A DNA stretch of 64,000 bases from Avena insularis (lineage: Eukaryota; Streptophyta; Magnoliopsida; Poales; Poaceae), in the NCBI GenBank assembly GCA_023614405.1, contig CM042697.1, positions 190,897,189-190,961,188 on the forward strand, given 5' to 3'. Below the pieces are notes generated by a model, which was not told the origin of the DNA, did not search any database, and saw only the letters and a list, made by a program, of their open reading frames with translations. Made by a program: the position numbers and the translations under genes. Position 1 is the stretch's first letter. Each line of letters opens with the position of its first letter. Positions 11,743-23,872 of the stretch are shown in pieces.

Positions 11743-14700
11743 ATGCCTCCCCGTCGTGCCAACCCCAACCCCAACAACAACAACATCGCTCCTGAGATGC
11801 AGCAAATGATGCCAGCTCAGACTCAACTAATGCAAATGATGACGACGTTCATCCAGAACCAAAACAACAACAACAATAACAACAATAACAACAACAACAA
11901 CAACAACAACAACAACCCACCGGGTTTTGACATGCTTACCAGGTTCTTGAGATTGAGGCCAGCAAAGTTCTCAGGAACAACTGATCCCATGGTGGCCAAT
12001 GATTGGCTACACTCTGTGAACAAGGACTTGGTAACTGTAATGTCTTGATGCGTAAAAGTCAGATTTGCAGCACATTTGCTGGAAGGACCAACCGCCACTT
12101 GGTGGGATAACTTCCAGATCACCACTCCCATAGAAGATGTGACATGGGCTATCTTTGAGGATGGCTTTCAGTCGCTCATATCTCATCCGGGTGATGAGTC
12201 TGAAAAGAAAGAGTTCCATAATCTGAAGCGGTACCGCAGCGTGGCTGAATATATTGAGGAGTTCAACAATCTGGCGCGTTATGCACCGGATGAAGTTGAC
12301 ACTGATGCTAAGAGGAAGGAAAAGTTCCTTGAAGGCCTGAATGATGAACTGAACTTGCAGCTATCAGTGGCCTATGTTCCCACATACCAGTCTCTTTGTG
12401 ACAAGGCTGCTATTTTGGAGAGCAAAATGAAGCAAGTTGAAAGCAGAAAGAGAAAGCACTCGGACAAGCACAGCTCGGGATCGTCTCACAAACGTTCCCA
12501 TTATGATGATAGTGGAAGCTCAGGATCCCACAAGCATGGGAAATTCAACAAACACCACAACCACAACCGTCATCATGACAACAAGCATCATCGTAGTCAT
12601 GACAATGACAAGTACAAGAACCACAAGGGTGGATATAAGAGCCACCACAATGGTAGTGGAAGTGGCAGTGGAAGCCAGCCTGTCAAGAAGGACATTAGTC
12701 AGGTTGAGTGCTTCAAGTGCAAGAATATGGGGCATTATGCAAATGAATGCCCAGAAAAGAAAGTTGAAGGACCCAACAAGCCAAACCCTTTTCAAAAGGG
12801 ACAAGGGAACCACATCAATGTGGAGCAAATCTATGAGGAGCCTGATGTTGTTGTTGGTAAGTTCAGACTCAATTCTATTCCAGCATTTGTTCTTTTTGAT
12901 ACTGGAGCATCGCATTCATTCATATCAAAAGCATTTGTTGATAGAAATGGGTTTCCAACAGAAAACATTGGGTGTCCAATAAAAGTTAGTTCTCCAGGTG
13001 GAGATATGATAGTAAGTCTTGGATGTCGAGATTTAGTAATAGAGTTTGGAAAGCATAAGTTTCCAGTGAGTCTGATAATCCTAGATTCCCAAGGACTGGA
13101 TGTAATATTGGGAATGGATTGGATGGCTAAGTATGAAGGAGTACTAGATTGTGCTAATCGTACTGTTGCACTCACAACACCGGAAATAAAACGGATTAAA
13201 TTCAAGTCTAACTTTGAATCAAAAGGGAGTAAGCTAAATTCTCTTAAGGGGGTTAGCATAGACAGTGTGCCAATTGTGAGTGAATATCCGGATGTGTTTC
13301 TAGAAGAATTGCCGGGAATGCCACCAGATAGAGATGTTGAGTTTCTTATAGATTTGCTACCAGGATCTGGACCAATAGCAAAGAGACCATACAAGATCTC
13401 AGTTGATGAACTGAAAGAACTCAACAAACAACTTGGTGAACAGTTGCAGAAAGGATTTATTCAACCAAGTTCTTCATCTTGGGGAGCCCCAGTTTTGTTT
13501 GTGGGGAAGAAAGATAGAAGTCAAAGGTTATGCATAGATTACCGTTCACTCAATGAGGTGACTATCAAGAACAAATACCCTTTGCCAAGAATCAATGACT
13601 TGTTTGATCAGCTATAAGGAGCTTGTGTGTTTTCAAAGATTGATCTTCGGTCAGGATATTTCCAACTCAATATAAGAGAACAAGACATACCTAAGACTGC
13701 TTTCACCACAAGGTATGGATTGTATGAGTATACCGTGATGCCATTTGGTTTGACCAATGCACCAGCATACTTTATGAATATGATGAACAAGGTGTTCATG
13801 GAATTCCTTGATAAGTTTGTTGTCGTTTTCATCAATGACATTTTAGTCTACTCCAAGAGCAAAGAAGAGCATGAAGGGCATTTGCGTTTGATACTTGAGA
13901 AGCTTAGAGAGCATAAACTTTATGCTAAATTCAGCAAGTGTGAATTTTGGTTGAATGAAGTTGGATTTCTTGGACATGTTGTGTCAGGAGATGGTGTAGC
14001 AGTTGATCCTGCTAAAGTTTCAGCTGTAACTGAATGGGAATCTCCCAAGTCGGTGAAAGAAATTCGTAGTTTCCTTGGCTTAGCAGGTTACTACAGAAGG
14101 TTCATTGAGAATTTCTCCAAGGTAGCTAAGCCTATGACAGAATTGCTAAAGAAGGACAAGAAATTTGCTTGGTCTGAAGGTTGTGAACTTAGCTTCCAAG
14201 AATTGAAGAAGAGACTTGTGACAGCACCAGTCTTATGTCTGCCAGATTTGGAGAAGGATTTCCAAGTGTATTGTGATGCATCTCATCATGGTTTGGGTGC
14301 AGTACTTATGCAAGAAGGCAAAGTTGTGGCTTATGCCTCGAGACAACTCAAAACTCATGAAGTGAACTATCCTACTCATGATTTGGAGTTAGCCTCTGTT
14401 GTCCATGCACTCAAAACTTGGAGACACTATCTTTTGGGAAAGCGATGTGAAGTGTTCACAGATCACAAGAGTTTGAAGTATATCTTCACCCAGAAAAAAA
14501 TTAACATGAGACAAAGAATATGGCTAGAACTCATCAAGGACTATGACTTAAGTTTGCAATATCATCCCGGTAAAGCAAATGTTGTAGCGGATGCTCTAAG
14601 CCATAAGGTTTTTGTGAATGGCCTTACTAAAGGAGAATTGCCAGATGATTTGTGTGCCCAATTTAGAGATCTCAGATTGGAGATTGTGCCTGAAGGACAT

Positions 14701-16203
14701 CTCATGTCTTTGGATGTTCAACCCACTCTGTTGGACAAGATCAAAGAAGCCCAGAAGACTAATAATGAAATTGAAGAAATTAAGGAAAAAATTGGCAAAG
14801 GAAAAGCCAAAGGGTTCCATGAAGACGAACAGGGTACTTTATGGCATGGGAAACGTATCTATGTTCCACAAGATCCGGAGCTTCGGAAACTGATTTTGCA
14901 AGAAGCACACAACTCACTGTATTCCATTCATCCGGGTAACACCAAAATGTACATGTATATGAAGGAAAGGTTTTGGTGGAATAATCTCAAGAAGGACATC
15001 GCCGAGCATATTGCTTTATGTGATGTGTGTAGTAGAGTGAAAGCGGAACATCAGAAACCAGCAGGTTTGCTTCAACCACTACCTATTCCTGATTGGAAGT
15101 GGGACAAGATTGGTATGGATTTCATTACCGGATTACCAAGGACCCGGTCAGGATATCATTCTATTTGGGTAGTAGTGGATCGCCTAACTAAAGTGTCTCA
15201 TTTTATACCCGTGAAGACAACCTATACAAGTGCTAAGTTGGCCAAGATCTATATGAGTAGAATTGTGTGTCTACATGGAGTACCCAAAAGTATTGTGTCT
15301 GATAGGGGAACTCAATTCACTTCCCATTTTTGGAGACAACTACATGAGTCATTGGGAACGAGGTTGGAATTCAGCACTGCTTTTCATCCTCAAATTGATG
15401 GACAGACAGAAAGGACTAATCAGATTCTTGAAGACATGTTGAGGGCAATTGCCCTAGACTATGGAGCCAGTTGGGATGAAAGTCTGCCTTACGCAGAATT
15501 TTCTTACAACAACAGCTATCAAGCCATCATTGGGATGGCACCATTTGAGTTTCTCTATGGGAGAAAATGTACCACCCCATTGTTATGGAATGGTGTGGGA
15601 GAAAGAAGTTTGTTCGGACCAGAACTTATCAAAGAAGCCGAAGAGAAGGTCAAGTTGGTTAAGGACAGATTGAAGATAGCATAGTCCCGACAGAAAAGCT
15701 ACGCAAATCCTAAGCATAGAGAAGTCACCTATGAAGTTGGTGATAGAGCTTATCTTAGAGTGTCACCACTTCGTGGAGTGAAGAGGTTTGGAGTCAAAGG
15801 GAAGTTAGCCCCAAGATATGTTGGACCATTCAAGATTCTGAGTCGTAAAGGAGAAGTTGCTTACGAAATTGAATTGCCAGAGTCTTTGTCAGCTGTCCAT
15901 AATGTGTTTCATGTGAGTCAGCTTAACAAATGTCATCCAGAAATGGAAGAAACCTCTTTGAAGGATATTATACCTTTGGAAGAGGTTCAGTTGGAGAGTG
16001 ACCTCACTTATGAGGAGAAACCCATCAAGATTCTTGAGACTGCAGAAAGAGTCACACGAACTAAGACTATCAAATTTTGCAAAGTGCAGTGGAACCATCA
16101 TTCCGAAGAGGAAGCAACATGGGAAAGAGAAGATGATCTTCGGAAAGACCACCCTCACCTATTTGCTAGCCAATCCGAATCTCGAGGGCGAGATTCACCT
16201 TAA
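11743..16203 (+). pseudogene. G1 gag-pol polyprotein (chromovirus), disabled
   Basis: One frame of 1487 codons, broken by TGA 12046, TAA 13615 and TAG 15682. The ATG at 11743 opens a conserved MPPRR start. Order: a Gln/Asn-rich N-terminus; a capsid-like gag part containing ATWWDNF; a His/Ser/Lys-rich linker (about 12440-12690); a zinc knuckle (C323, CX2CX4HX4C); protease DTG 386-388; RT; RNase H with Asp845; integrase with D1126, D1187 and E1223 (35 residues between the last two); and a chromodomain (about 16050-16165). The RT catalytic motif reads FINDI around residue 698 where FIDDI is expected, so the first catalytic Asp is lost. The last stop overlaps the polypurine tract. The lesions are mostly C-to-T compatible. 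Confidence 0.93.
11860..11916 (+). repeat. AAC microsatellite encoding poly-Asn in G1 gag
   Basis: About 19 near-perfect AAC/AAT triplets encode a run of Asn near the Gag N-terminus. The array is in frame and coding, so length changes would not shift the frame. Confidence 0.9.
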
Positions 16204-16215
16204 GGGGGTTAGATT
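16199..16215 (+). promoter_or_regulatory. G1 polypurine tract
   Basis: The run CTTAAGGGGGTTAGATT lies directly before the LTR start TGTAACATCCC. The gag-pol stop codon TAA (16201-16203) is inside it. Confidence 0.85.
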
Positions 16216-19200
16216 TGTAACATCCCTAAAATCATGTTTCAAACTCATGCATATCATCCATGCATCCATGATCATATGAATTTTATTTCAAACAAATCAT
16301 TTCAAAACAGAAGCATATATGCTTATTATTTCATGTAAGTTTGCTCTAGCCTTAATGCTATCTTCCAATGAGAAGAGTACTTGTTTTGGTTCAGTAAGGT
16401 TTGAAATTCAAACTTGGGCACCATCAAAAGTTTGAACAAAGTTTCAAAACAAAATGAGTAAATAAAACCAATATTATGCCTATTGTATATATATCATAAA
16501 GGCTTGGTTTTATTTTTATTTTCATTTGATCAAAGTGTTTTCAGTAAACAGTAGTGTTTGACACATCTTTGAGTGCAAGGTTGGCTGAATAAAAACCTAG
16601 AGAAGATTTGAATTCAAACTCATTTGATTTGGAATTGAAAATCATTTCAGAAAATCAAAACAGAAAAAGAAAAGGAGAAAAGAAATGGAAAAAAGGCCAG
16701 CGCCACCTATCTGGCCCAACTACGAATCCAGCCCAGCAAGCCCACCCGGGTTCCCCCTCTCTCTCTCACTCGCGGACGAACCCACTAGGTCACTGACCAC
16801 ACGACCCCACCCCCTCTCTGTTTCACTTGCTGACTGGTGGACCTCGCCAGCTCACCCTCATCTTCCCCAAATCGCGCCCACGACCACGTCGCCGGCCGTT
16901 TCCTCCGCCCTTCACTGCCGCGTTGATTCCTCGCTTAAATTCCCTTGATACCGCGTGCGATCCTCGCCCCCACCCTGGCTATAAGACCACCTCTCCCTCG
17001 CGGCCATTTCCCCCAACAAAGCCAGACAGAAACGCCTCCAGGGTGCCCGCAATCATCCTCGCGCCAACGCAGACAGAGCTCACTCCAGCGACCAATCACG
17101 GTGAGCCCCGTGCGCCCCTTCTTCTCTGGTTCTTGCAAACAGCATCACCACTTCCTTGCGCACCTACTGACACCGTTGGTTCCTTCTGTACCTCCCTAGG
17201 TCGTCATCTTCGACAAGCACAGCCAGCTCCCGACGACATCCTCAACTCCGGCGATCAAATTCGGTGAGCCCCTTGTTCCCCTCTGCCTCTGATTCACACG
17301 ATCATGTTCGCCGTAGTCTTGCACATCTCCTGATGCCGTTTGTGCATGCTAGGGTGACCAGGAGCGTCGCCAACGTTGTCGTCCACCCAAGCCCGACGCC
17401 GCCAGCAACTCCGACGAGCTCCCTCGGCCACTACAGAGCGCCCCTTGCCAAGCCGTCGCCAGGTTGAGCATCAATGCATCACCACGGTTCTGGTAAGCGC
17501 CTCCGACGACCCTAGAAACCCCTGTAGCACCGCGCCGCCGTAGGCCGAGCACGCCGCCGCCAGTAGCCACCGCCAGCGCTGCCCAACTGTGGTTGTTTGA
17601 TCCAGGACCGTTGGATCTGGATCCAGCGCGTGAAATTAGATCACTTAACGAAACAGTATAGGTAGATCTGGGCCGTGCAGATTAAGTAGATCTAACGGCT
17701 CACAGACGCGATCCTGAGCAAACCGGTACGCGCCAATTAGAGCGTGACGCGTGGCCAGGAATTAGATTTAAAAACAGATTTTGAATCTATTAGTTGTTTG
17801 AATTTGTTTTAGCTATAACTTTTGATCCCCACGTTAGAATTTGACAAATTTTATATCAATGGAATCAGGAGAACAAGCCCTTTCTAAATATGCAATGTGT
17901 TTAATGTTTTTTCTGTTAAAATGGCTTTATTTACAGAAACTTGTGTAGGGCTATTTTGAGTATATGAATTGTTTAAGAAATGTTTTAAGGTTTAAATAAA
18001 TGTTGTTTGGCAAGTTTTTAACTTGTTTATGAACCAGTACTGTACACTTGCTTTGTTAAGTTTTAAAAATCATCACATATCATATGGCATGCATATATTT
18101 TTGTTTGTGTGTATATGTTTTGTATGTGATTTGTTGTTATAATTTTATGTGTAGATTTTGGTGCCAATAGTGATTATGATTGTGATTGTGAGGAGTGTAG
18201 CTACTCTCCAAACTACCAAGGCAAGTGGTGCTTCATGATATTTTTATCCCTATGTTTTCTACTAAGCATTAGAAATATTTTGCTAGTCTTGCATGCTATA
18301 TTTTGCTTATATGCCATGTTGGGAAATCCTAGTAGTAGTAGAATTGCTAGGAAATTTCTAAGTTAAGAATGCTTATCTATGCCATGCTTAGCCTAGCTAG
18401 TAGCAACCAAGGGTGGTGAAATATACATGCTATGATAAAAATATTTCTAAGTCTTTGGACTTGTGTTTTGCCTAATAAGACTACTAAGTAAATGGAACAC
18501 CTGGGTGGAATGGAAGGAATGGTTTATGTTGAGTGGTTACACAAGGCCCATTTATATGGTTTACCTTGTGTATCTCACTTGTGGAAAGCCACCCAGGAAC
18601 AAAGAGATTTTAGAGGCCAAATGTTAAGAAGCTTCTAGTGCAGCCACTTGGCAATATGGGCTCTGCCAGGATAACATAGGTTGCTAGAACTTAGCCATTT
18701 GGACAGTTGGTGGTAGTGGGATGATAGGTTGGAGCGCGTCCATTTGGTCTAAGGGAAGGCTTTTGAAAGGTCCTGTCTTGGTGAAAATCAAGGCTTGTGG
18801 GTAAAGTGCACAACCTCTGCAGATGGAAGAATCTAAGTACTTACCCATGTCCCTAGAAAAGGACAACTTGAGCATCAAGACATGGAAGCTATCAAGAATC
18901 TCCTCATCCCAATTTTCTATGTAAAACTTGTGGGTGAACAAGGGTGAAGGACCTCAATGTCTATTGGTGGTTCCTTGGGAAAAGTTTTGACAAAGAAAAG
19001 CTTAGTGTTTTCAACTAATAGGCAAAACCTATTTTGAGCAAAGCAAGCCAAGCTACACTTAGCAAAATTGCATATAGTATCTAGTCCACCAAAAATTATA
19101 CTAAGGTATCAGTTGCCAATACTATTCCAATGTATTGACCCACTATGGCTGTAACTTGTGATGTTGCAGGTTACTTTGATGAGGATTAGGAGTCATGAGT

Positions 19201-19442
19201 CTACACTCAACATGTTTGCCTGTGGCACATGAAGATGAAGACTTTTATTTATTTACTTATTCAAACTCTTGTACTAGGCTCATGGCCTTGGAGTTGTAAA
19301 GACTATGTTTGTCTCTGGAATGACTGTAATAATGACCTTTGTTTCTGTGTACTTCATCTTAAACTATGGATGCTAGCATTGATCCAGGGACTAGCATTGC
19401 AATCACAGGGATCCTTTTCCTTTATAAAGGAGGGATCTTACA
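16216..19442 (+). repeat. G1 3' LTR, 3227 bp
   Basis: It starts TGTAACATCCC and ends GGGATCTTACA, a short imperfect inverted terminal repeat typical of LTRs. U3 is AT-rich to about 16680; a GC-rich block spans about 16690-17600 with a weak TATA-like CTATAAG at 16979-16985. From about 17.6 kb, and strongly from about 18.3 kb to the end, it is homologous to the reverse complement of the E1/E2 LTRs. No gene is present; the open frames at 16685-17267 and 19229-19723 are not supported. Confidence 0.85.
18500..18597 (+). other. Nested inverted repeat conserved in G1, E1 and E2 LTRs
   Basis: The outer arms are CCTGGGTGG (18500-18508) and CCACCCAGG (18589-18597); the inner arms are CACAAGG (18540-18546) and CCTTGTG (18564-18570). 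The same layout occurs in E1 (894-984, one outer mismatch) and E2 near 44800-44890 and 51020-51110. A folded RNA element is possible but unproven. Confidence 0.5.
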
Positions 19443-22400
19443 ATTATCATGGACACCATAGCGGATTTCGTAATCCACTCCTTCAACTCCTCCGGACAGA
19501 TCAGGTTCCTCATAGAACACATCTTCTTGGCATTCGGCTTCATACATTGGCACATCTTCGGTATCCTCAGAGTCTAAGCAAGGGATCAAAGGAAAGAATG
19601 AGTAACAGCATTACCCAACAAGTTCATTATATGCAAGGTGGGAAGTTTGATGCTCTAACTAACACCTCGGATTATAAATCCTTGGCACTATGCAGTTTTT
19701 GTAAATTTTTCTTCAAAGATTGATTTTATTTCGAAAATAAAACTATGACAATCAGCCTTCACAGGTTGACCAGAACTTTCATGGAGTTCCTTTCCTGCCG
19801 CGTTCGTAGCTCCTTCCCGGAACAGGGAGTAACATGTTACAGTTCTTACACTCTGTAGAGGTGCGTTACTTTACCCATGAGAGATCAACTCCTTGTTGCA
19901 CAACCGGGCGTACTTTCTCGTCCACAATTCCATGATGTGGGGCCCAGTAGTTGGTCCAAGCCAATCACTGCCCCCTTCGTGACCCTGCATGCCTCCTTGG
20001 TGTACACCATGCCCACATAATGAATTATGGCAATGGTTTTATCAAACGTTAGATGCCAGAACTATCGTGGGACGATGAGGGTTCCCACCCATATGCTGCA
20101 TATCCTCTACGAATTACCAATTAATATGCACGCTACGAGGATAACAGCCACGACCTGCACATCCAGCTTCATGCGAGAGGAAGAAGATACAGCTGACTTC
20201 TCTGTCCCATTCCAAATCTCATGGCTAACGCGTAATATACGACGCTAGAATCACTGATGTTAGGGGTTATTAAGTCCCTACTTGATCATCATTGTTGCAA
20301 ATAGAACCCTAAGTTCTATTACTCCATTATATCACCACTTAGGATGATATCTAGGATTTCTTTATTTGTGAAAATAATATTTCTTTCTTTTATATCATAT
20401 ATGATAACACACAATTTGCAAATACTTTGATAAAGACTCTTCAAAGGACATGAGCAAGTGATGAACTTGCCTTGTGATGGCAAGGTAGTGAAGTCTGATG
20501 CTTGCACTGGACCTTGAGCTTCTAGTTCTATAAAAACATCATTATTGCTCGGTAAGGACAATATTAAAGAAGCAAAATGATTATGCAAGTAATGTAATGC
20601 ATTATTTAATTATATATGCATTTCCCTATATAAGGTGCCTTTTAATAAATCATTTATAAATATTATATTATTTTTTTATATTTATTGCATATATTGAATT
20701 ATTTTATTTCATTTCCCTTTTTAATTGACTTTTATTGATTTAATAATTCTTTAAGGAATTATTAATTATACATTAAAATTTATTATTAACTATTTATTTA
20801 GTATTTTTCGAAAATACTATAATAGTAATATATAATGAAAGTGATTTTTATTTATTTTTATCATCTTTCAATAATTTTGTAAAATTCCATAAGGAATATA
20901 TAAATTACAAAAATCTTATAAAAATTTAAATGTCCAAAATTTTATATATTATTTTATTTGGATACAGTGGATTATTGTGAATCCAGAAATATTTTATTTA
21001 TAATTTTCGGACTTTTATTTTATTTTCTAGAATTTTATTGAGGTCAGAGGCATTTTGGTCTTTTCCAATTGATTAAAACAGTTTTTAAAACGACTTGGGC
21101 TGGCCTTTTGGGATTATTGGGCCAGTGTGGCCCAATAGGGCAGGGTCAAAATCACCACCCCGAGGGGTTTTGGCCCACCCAGCCCATTCTTTGTGCCTCC
21201 TCCTCATTCTCACCTTTCCTCTTCCTCGACCCCGCGGGCTCTAGCGTCGCCGCTGGCGATGGACGCCGTTGAGGCTTTCCTGGCCGCTGCCGTGGTGTAG
21301 GGCGAGGTTTGCGACTATGCTCCATCTAGTCCAACTTGATTTGACTCCGGGGCTTCCCCGTGGCCAGGTTCACCCTGTTCCTGAACCCTAGGGTTAGGGA
21401 AAGTTGCTATTGCCACCGCCACGGTCCCGCCTGTGGTGGTGTGCCGGGCTCGTGTGCTGCTGTGGCCGCCGTCATGGTTGGTATAGGTTGCAGCGCCCCC
21501 TGGGTGCTACCTGTGCCACCGCGGTTTCGTCGGCCAATCTGCTTCCTCTTCAATTCATCAGCGAGGACCCCCGGGTAAGTTGCCGCCGTGGTCTTGTTCA
21601 TGCTACTACCATGAATCTCTCAGTGTATCTAGTGGCTTCTCGTTCCTAGTGACTATGTTCTGATTAGGGTTCATCTCCTAATTAGGGTTCTTGTTCTGAT
21701 TAGGGTTCATAACGCCCTGTTGATCATATCCATGATGCTTTAGATCTAGTGGTGATCATACTTGAGCATGAAGAATGATTGTTTGCTGTGGATCATGATT
21801 TGTAGTGGCTTTGATGATGCTAGTGGCTTGTCAGATTTATTCCAGTGGTAATTCACTATGATTCCATGCTAGTGTTTCAATGGAATCCTGATTGGAAATG
21901 TTTTTGATCTGAGAAGCTAATCTACTATCAGAATGTGTATACTGACAGTAGTTCTCTCAGTAGTTGCTTACTGCAATTATAATGGTAGGCTTGTATGAGA
22001 TTATACATACTGAATGTAATCATTACATGTAATGATTTTCTATGGATGTATAGATGAATATGATATTGATTCCTGGCACTTGGATTCAGGAAGATGATAT
22101 TTATTGGTTTGTCCCTTTTATCTGTGGGAACTAAGCAAAGATTGGTTTTATCTCATTAAGAACTTGTCCTTGTGATAGCATTATGATCTGGCACACAAGT
22201 GATTGAGTTTTATTTCTAGGCTTAGCTTTGACAATACTTGTGATTAATACTGGCAAGATAAAATGAAAGCTTTTCTTAACTCTCCTGCCTATGATGTTGG
22301 TCTGAGGATCTAGGATTTTAAGTCCTAGTTAGTTGAGCAAATAGTTGGTTTGTAACTTGTAAGATTATAGGTGCTACTCTCTCTGAGAGATGTGCCCTAA

Positions 22401-23872
22401 TCTGATAAGAAAAAACGAAAGATGATTTAAGTTGCATAAATTAACACTAAACTCTGTGATGCTGGTCTGAGAGATTAGTGCTTTTGGCTGAGTTTGATTT
22501 CTTATCATTATACTTGAAATCTCTAGGATAGATTCACCTCACTTGGGTGATTATTGAGAGATTATTTAATAAATCAACACATGATTTTGTTTAGATACTA
22601 TGATTGAATCATGTGATGGTTTTATGAGGCTCACCACAAAATCTGATGATGGTGTAGTAGGTTGATGATGATGATGATGATCTGGTTTTGCTGGACTCCT
22701 GTGCTTGCTCTTGAGCTATCATGCTCCTCCTAGCTCCTGGGTGTGATCTTGTTGTCCACCTGATTCATCCCCCTCCTTATGTCACCATCCTGGTGATGTT
22801 TTGTTTATCTGGGGTGGTTTGGTTTGGCTGATGTTCTTGGTTTAGCTGCTGTCTACACTAGCTGTGCTTGTGTGCTGTTTAGTGGAGAGATGCACTGGTG
22901 TGCTCCTCCACGGCTGTGCTTTTGGTTTTGTGATATTGAGTTGCTCTGTGAGCTTGACAACACACGACATGCATGCTGGTGTGTGCCCAGCCTGTGTGCT
23001 TGCTATGCACTTATGGATATGTTCAGAATTTTTGAACTTACTATTACCAGATTAATTTCACCTGGCTGGTGAATTGGTCCCTCTTGGCTGTCATTTGACT
23101 TCTGGCTTTGAATTTATGAAAGATGGAATCTTTCATATTGGTGAAACTTGCCCCTTTTATAACATTTCTCAATGATGAATTTGTCAAGTGCATTTCACTG
23201 ACATATCTGAGAGAAATAATACTAACACTTATCTTATTTTGTTTTTTATTTAGTCTTTGTTTTGCTGGTACAAAGATAAAGATGAAGATTTAGTTTAGAT
23301 TTAGATATAGGATAGTTAGTAGATATTCCAACGTAATTTTCTTATTCTTTTGTAATTTTTCTTTTATTATTCTTGTAATCTTTATTTTATTTAATTGTAA
23401 TAAAGATTATATTATTATTAATAAATAATATTCTTATTCTTTATTCTTTTGTAAATTGTGAAGTTTGGAAATAACTTCAGTAGGTTACATTCTTTGTAAC
23501 TTGTTTATGTATTAATAATATGAAATAAGTTTCATATTCAATATTGTTTTTGGATAAAATTTAAGTTGTAATATTTATCTCTTAATTGAATTAAGATTCA
23601 GAACTTATATCTAAATCATTTAAATTATAATTCAAACACTTAAGTTTAAAATTCAAATTCATTTTAAACTCATAACTCCTCAAGATCATCTCAAAGTTTA
23701 TAACAATCATCCTTTAAGACTAAACCTAATCTCAAAGTATGAAAGAAACATTGATCACTTAGGTTTTTTTTATTTGGCAAAAATTTGACCCACATTTTCA
23801 CAGATGAATGCATGCAACAATTCATATTCCTAAATCTACCCTTCGTTATGTCCTAAATGCTGGGATGTTACA
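19443..23872 (-). repeat. G2 3' LTR, lacking its terminal ~332 bp in this window
   Basis: It aligns with 30504-34881 at high identity. The portion matching 30172-30503 is absent because the G1 3' LTR ends at 19442; it should lie left of the window if G1 inserted here. In element sense the LTR begins TGTAACATCCCAGCA. It has an AT-rich stretch at 20580-21060, a GC-rich block at 21170-21600, and no gene. Confidence 0.85.
22663..22683. repeat. Short GAT microsatellite in G2 LTR
   Basis: Six GAT units sit here. The partner LTR near 33673 has fewer, interrupted units, so the array changed after insertion. Confidence 0.7.

Larger units (their letters stand above)
10926..19442 (+). mobile_element. 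G1: chromodomain Gypsy retrotransposon (Tekay/Del-like), 5' part outside window
   Basis: The order is orf0 fragment, gag-pol in one frame (PR-RT-RNase H-IN-chromodomain), polypurine tract, 3' LTR. The PR-RT-RH-IN order is Gypsy and the C-terminal chromodomain makes it a chromovirus. E1 is inserted in orf0; the 5' LTR and PBS must lie beyond the left window edge. Beyond the 3' LTR the sequence goes directly into the G2 LTR at 19443, so G1 probably inserted into G2. The final ~1.1 kb of its LTR is homologous to the E1/E2 LTRs. Confidence 0.9.

Noticed and set aside
16685..17570. Pro/Ser/Arg-rich frames of 84-146 aa
   Set aside because: GC-rich leader part of the G1 LTR; compositional, overlapping, no homology seen.
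19229..19723. 164-aa plus-strand frame
   Set aside because: It crosses the junction of the G1 LTR end and the G2 LTR and is not conserved in the other G2 LTR.
22824..23072. Cys/Trp-rich small frames also present at 33810-34185
   Set aside because: Present in both G2 LTRs because the LTRs are copies; no ATG context, domain or antisense gene supports a product.
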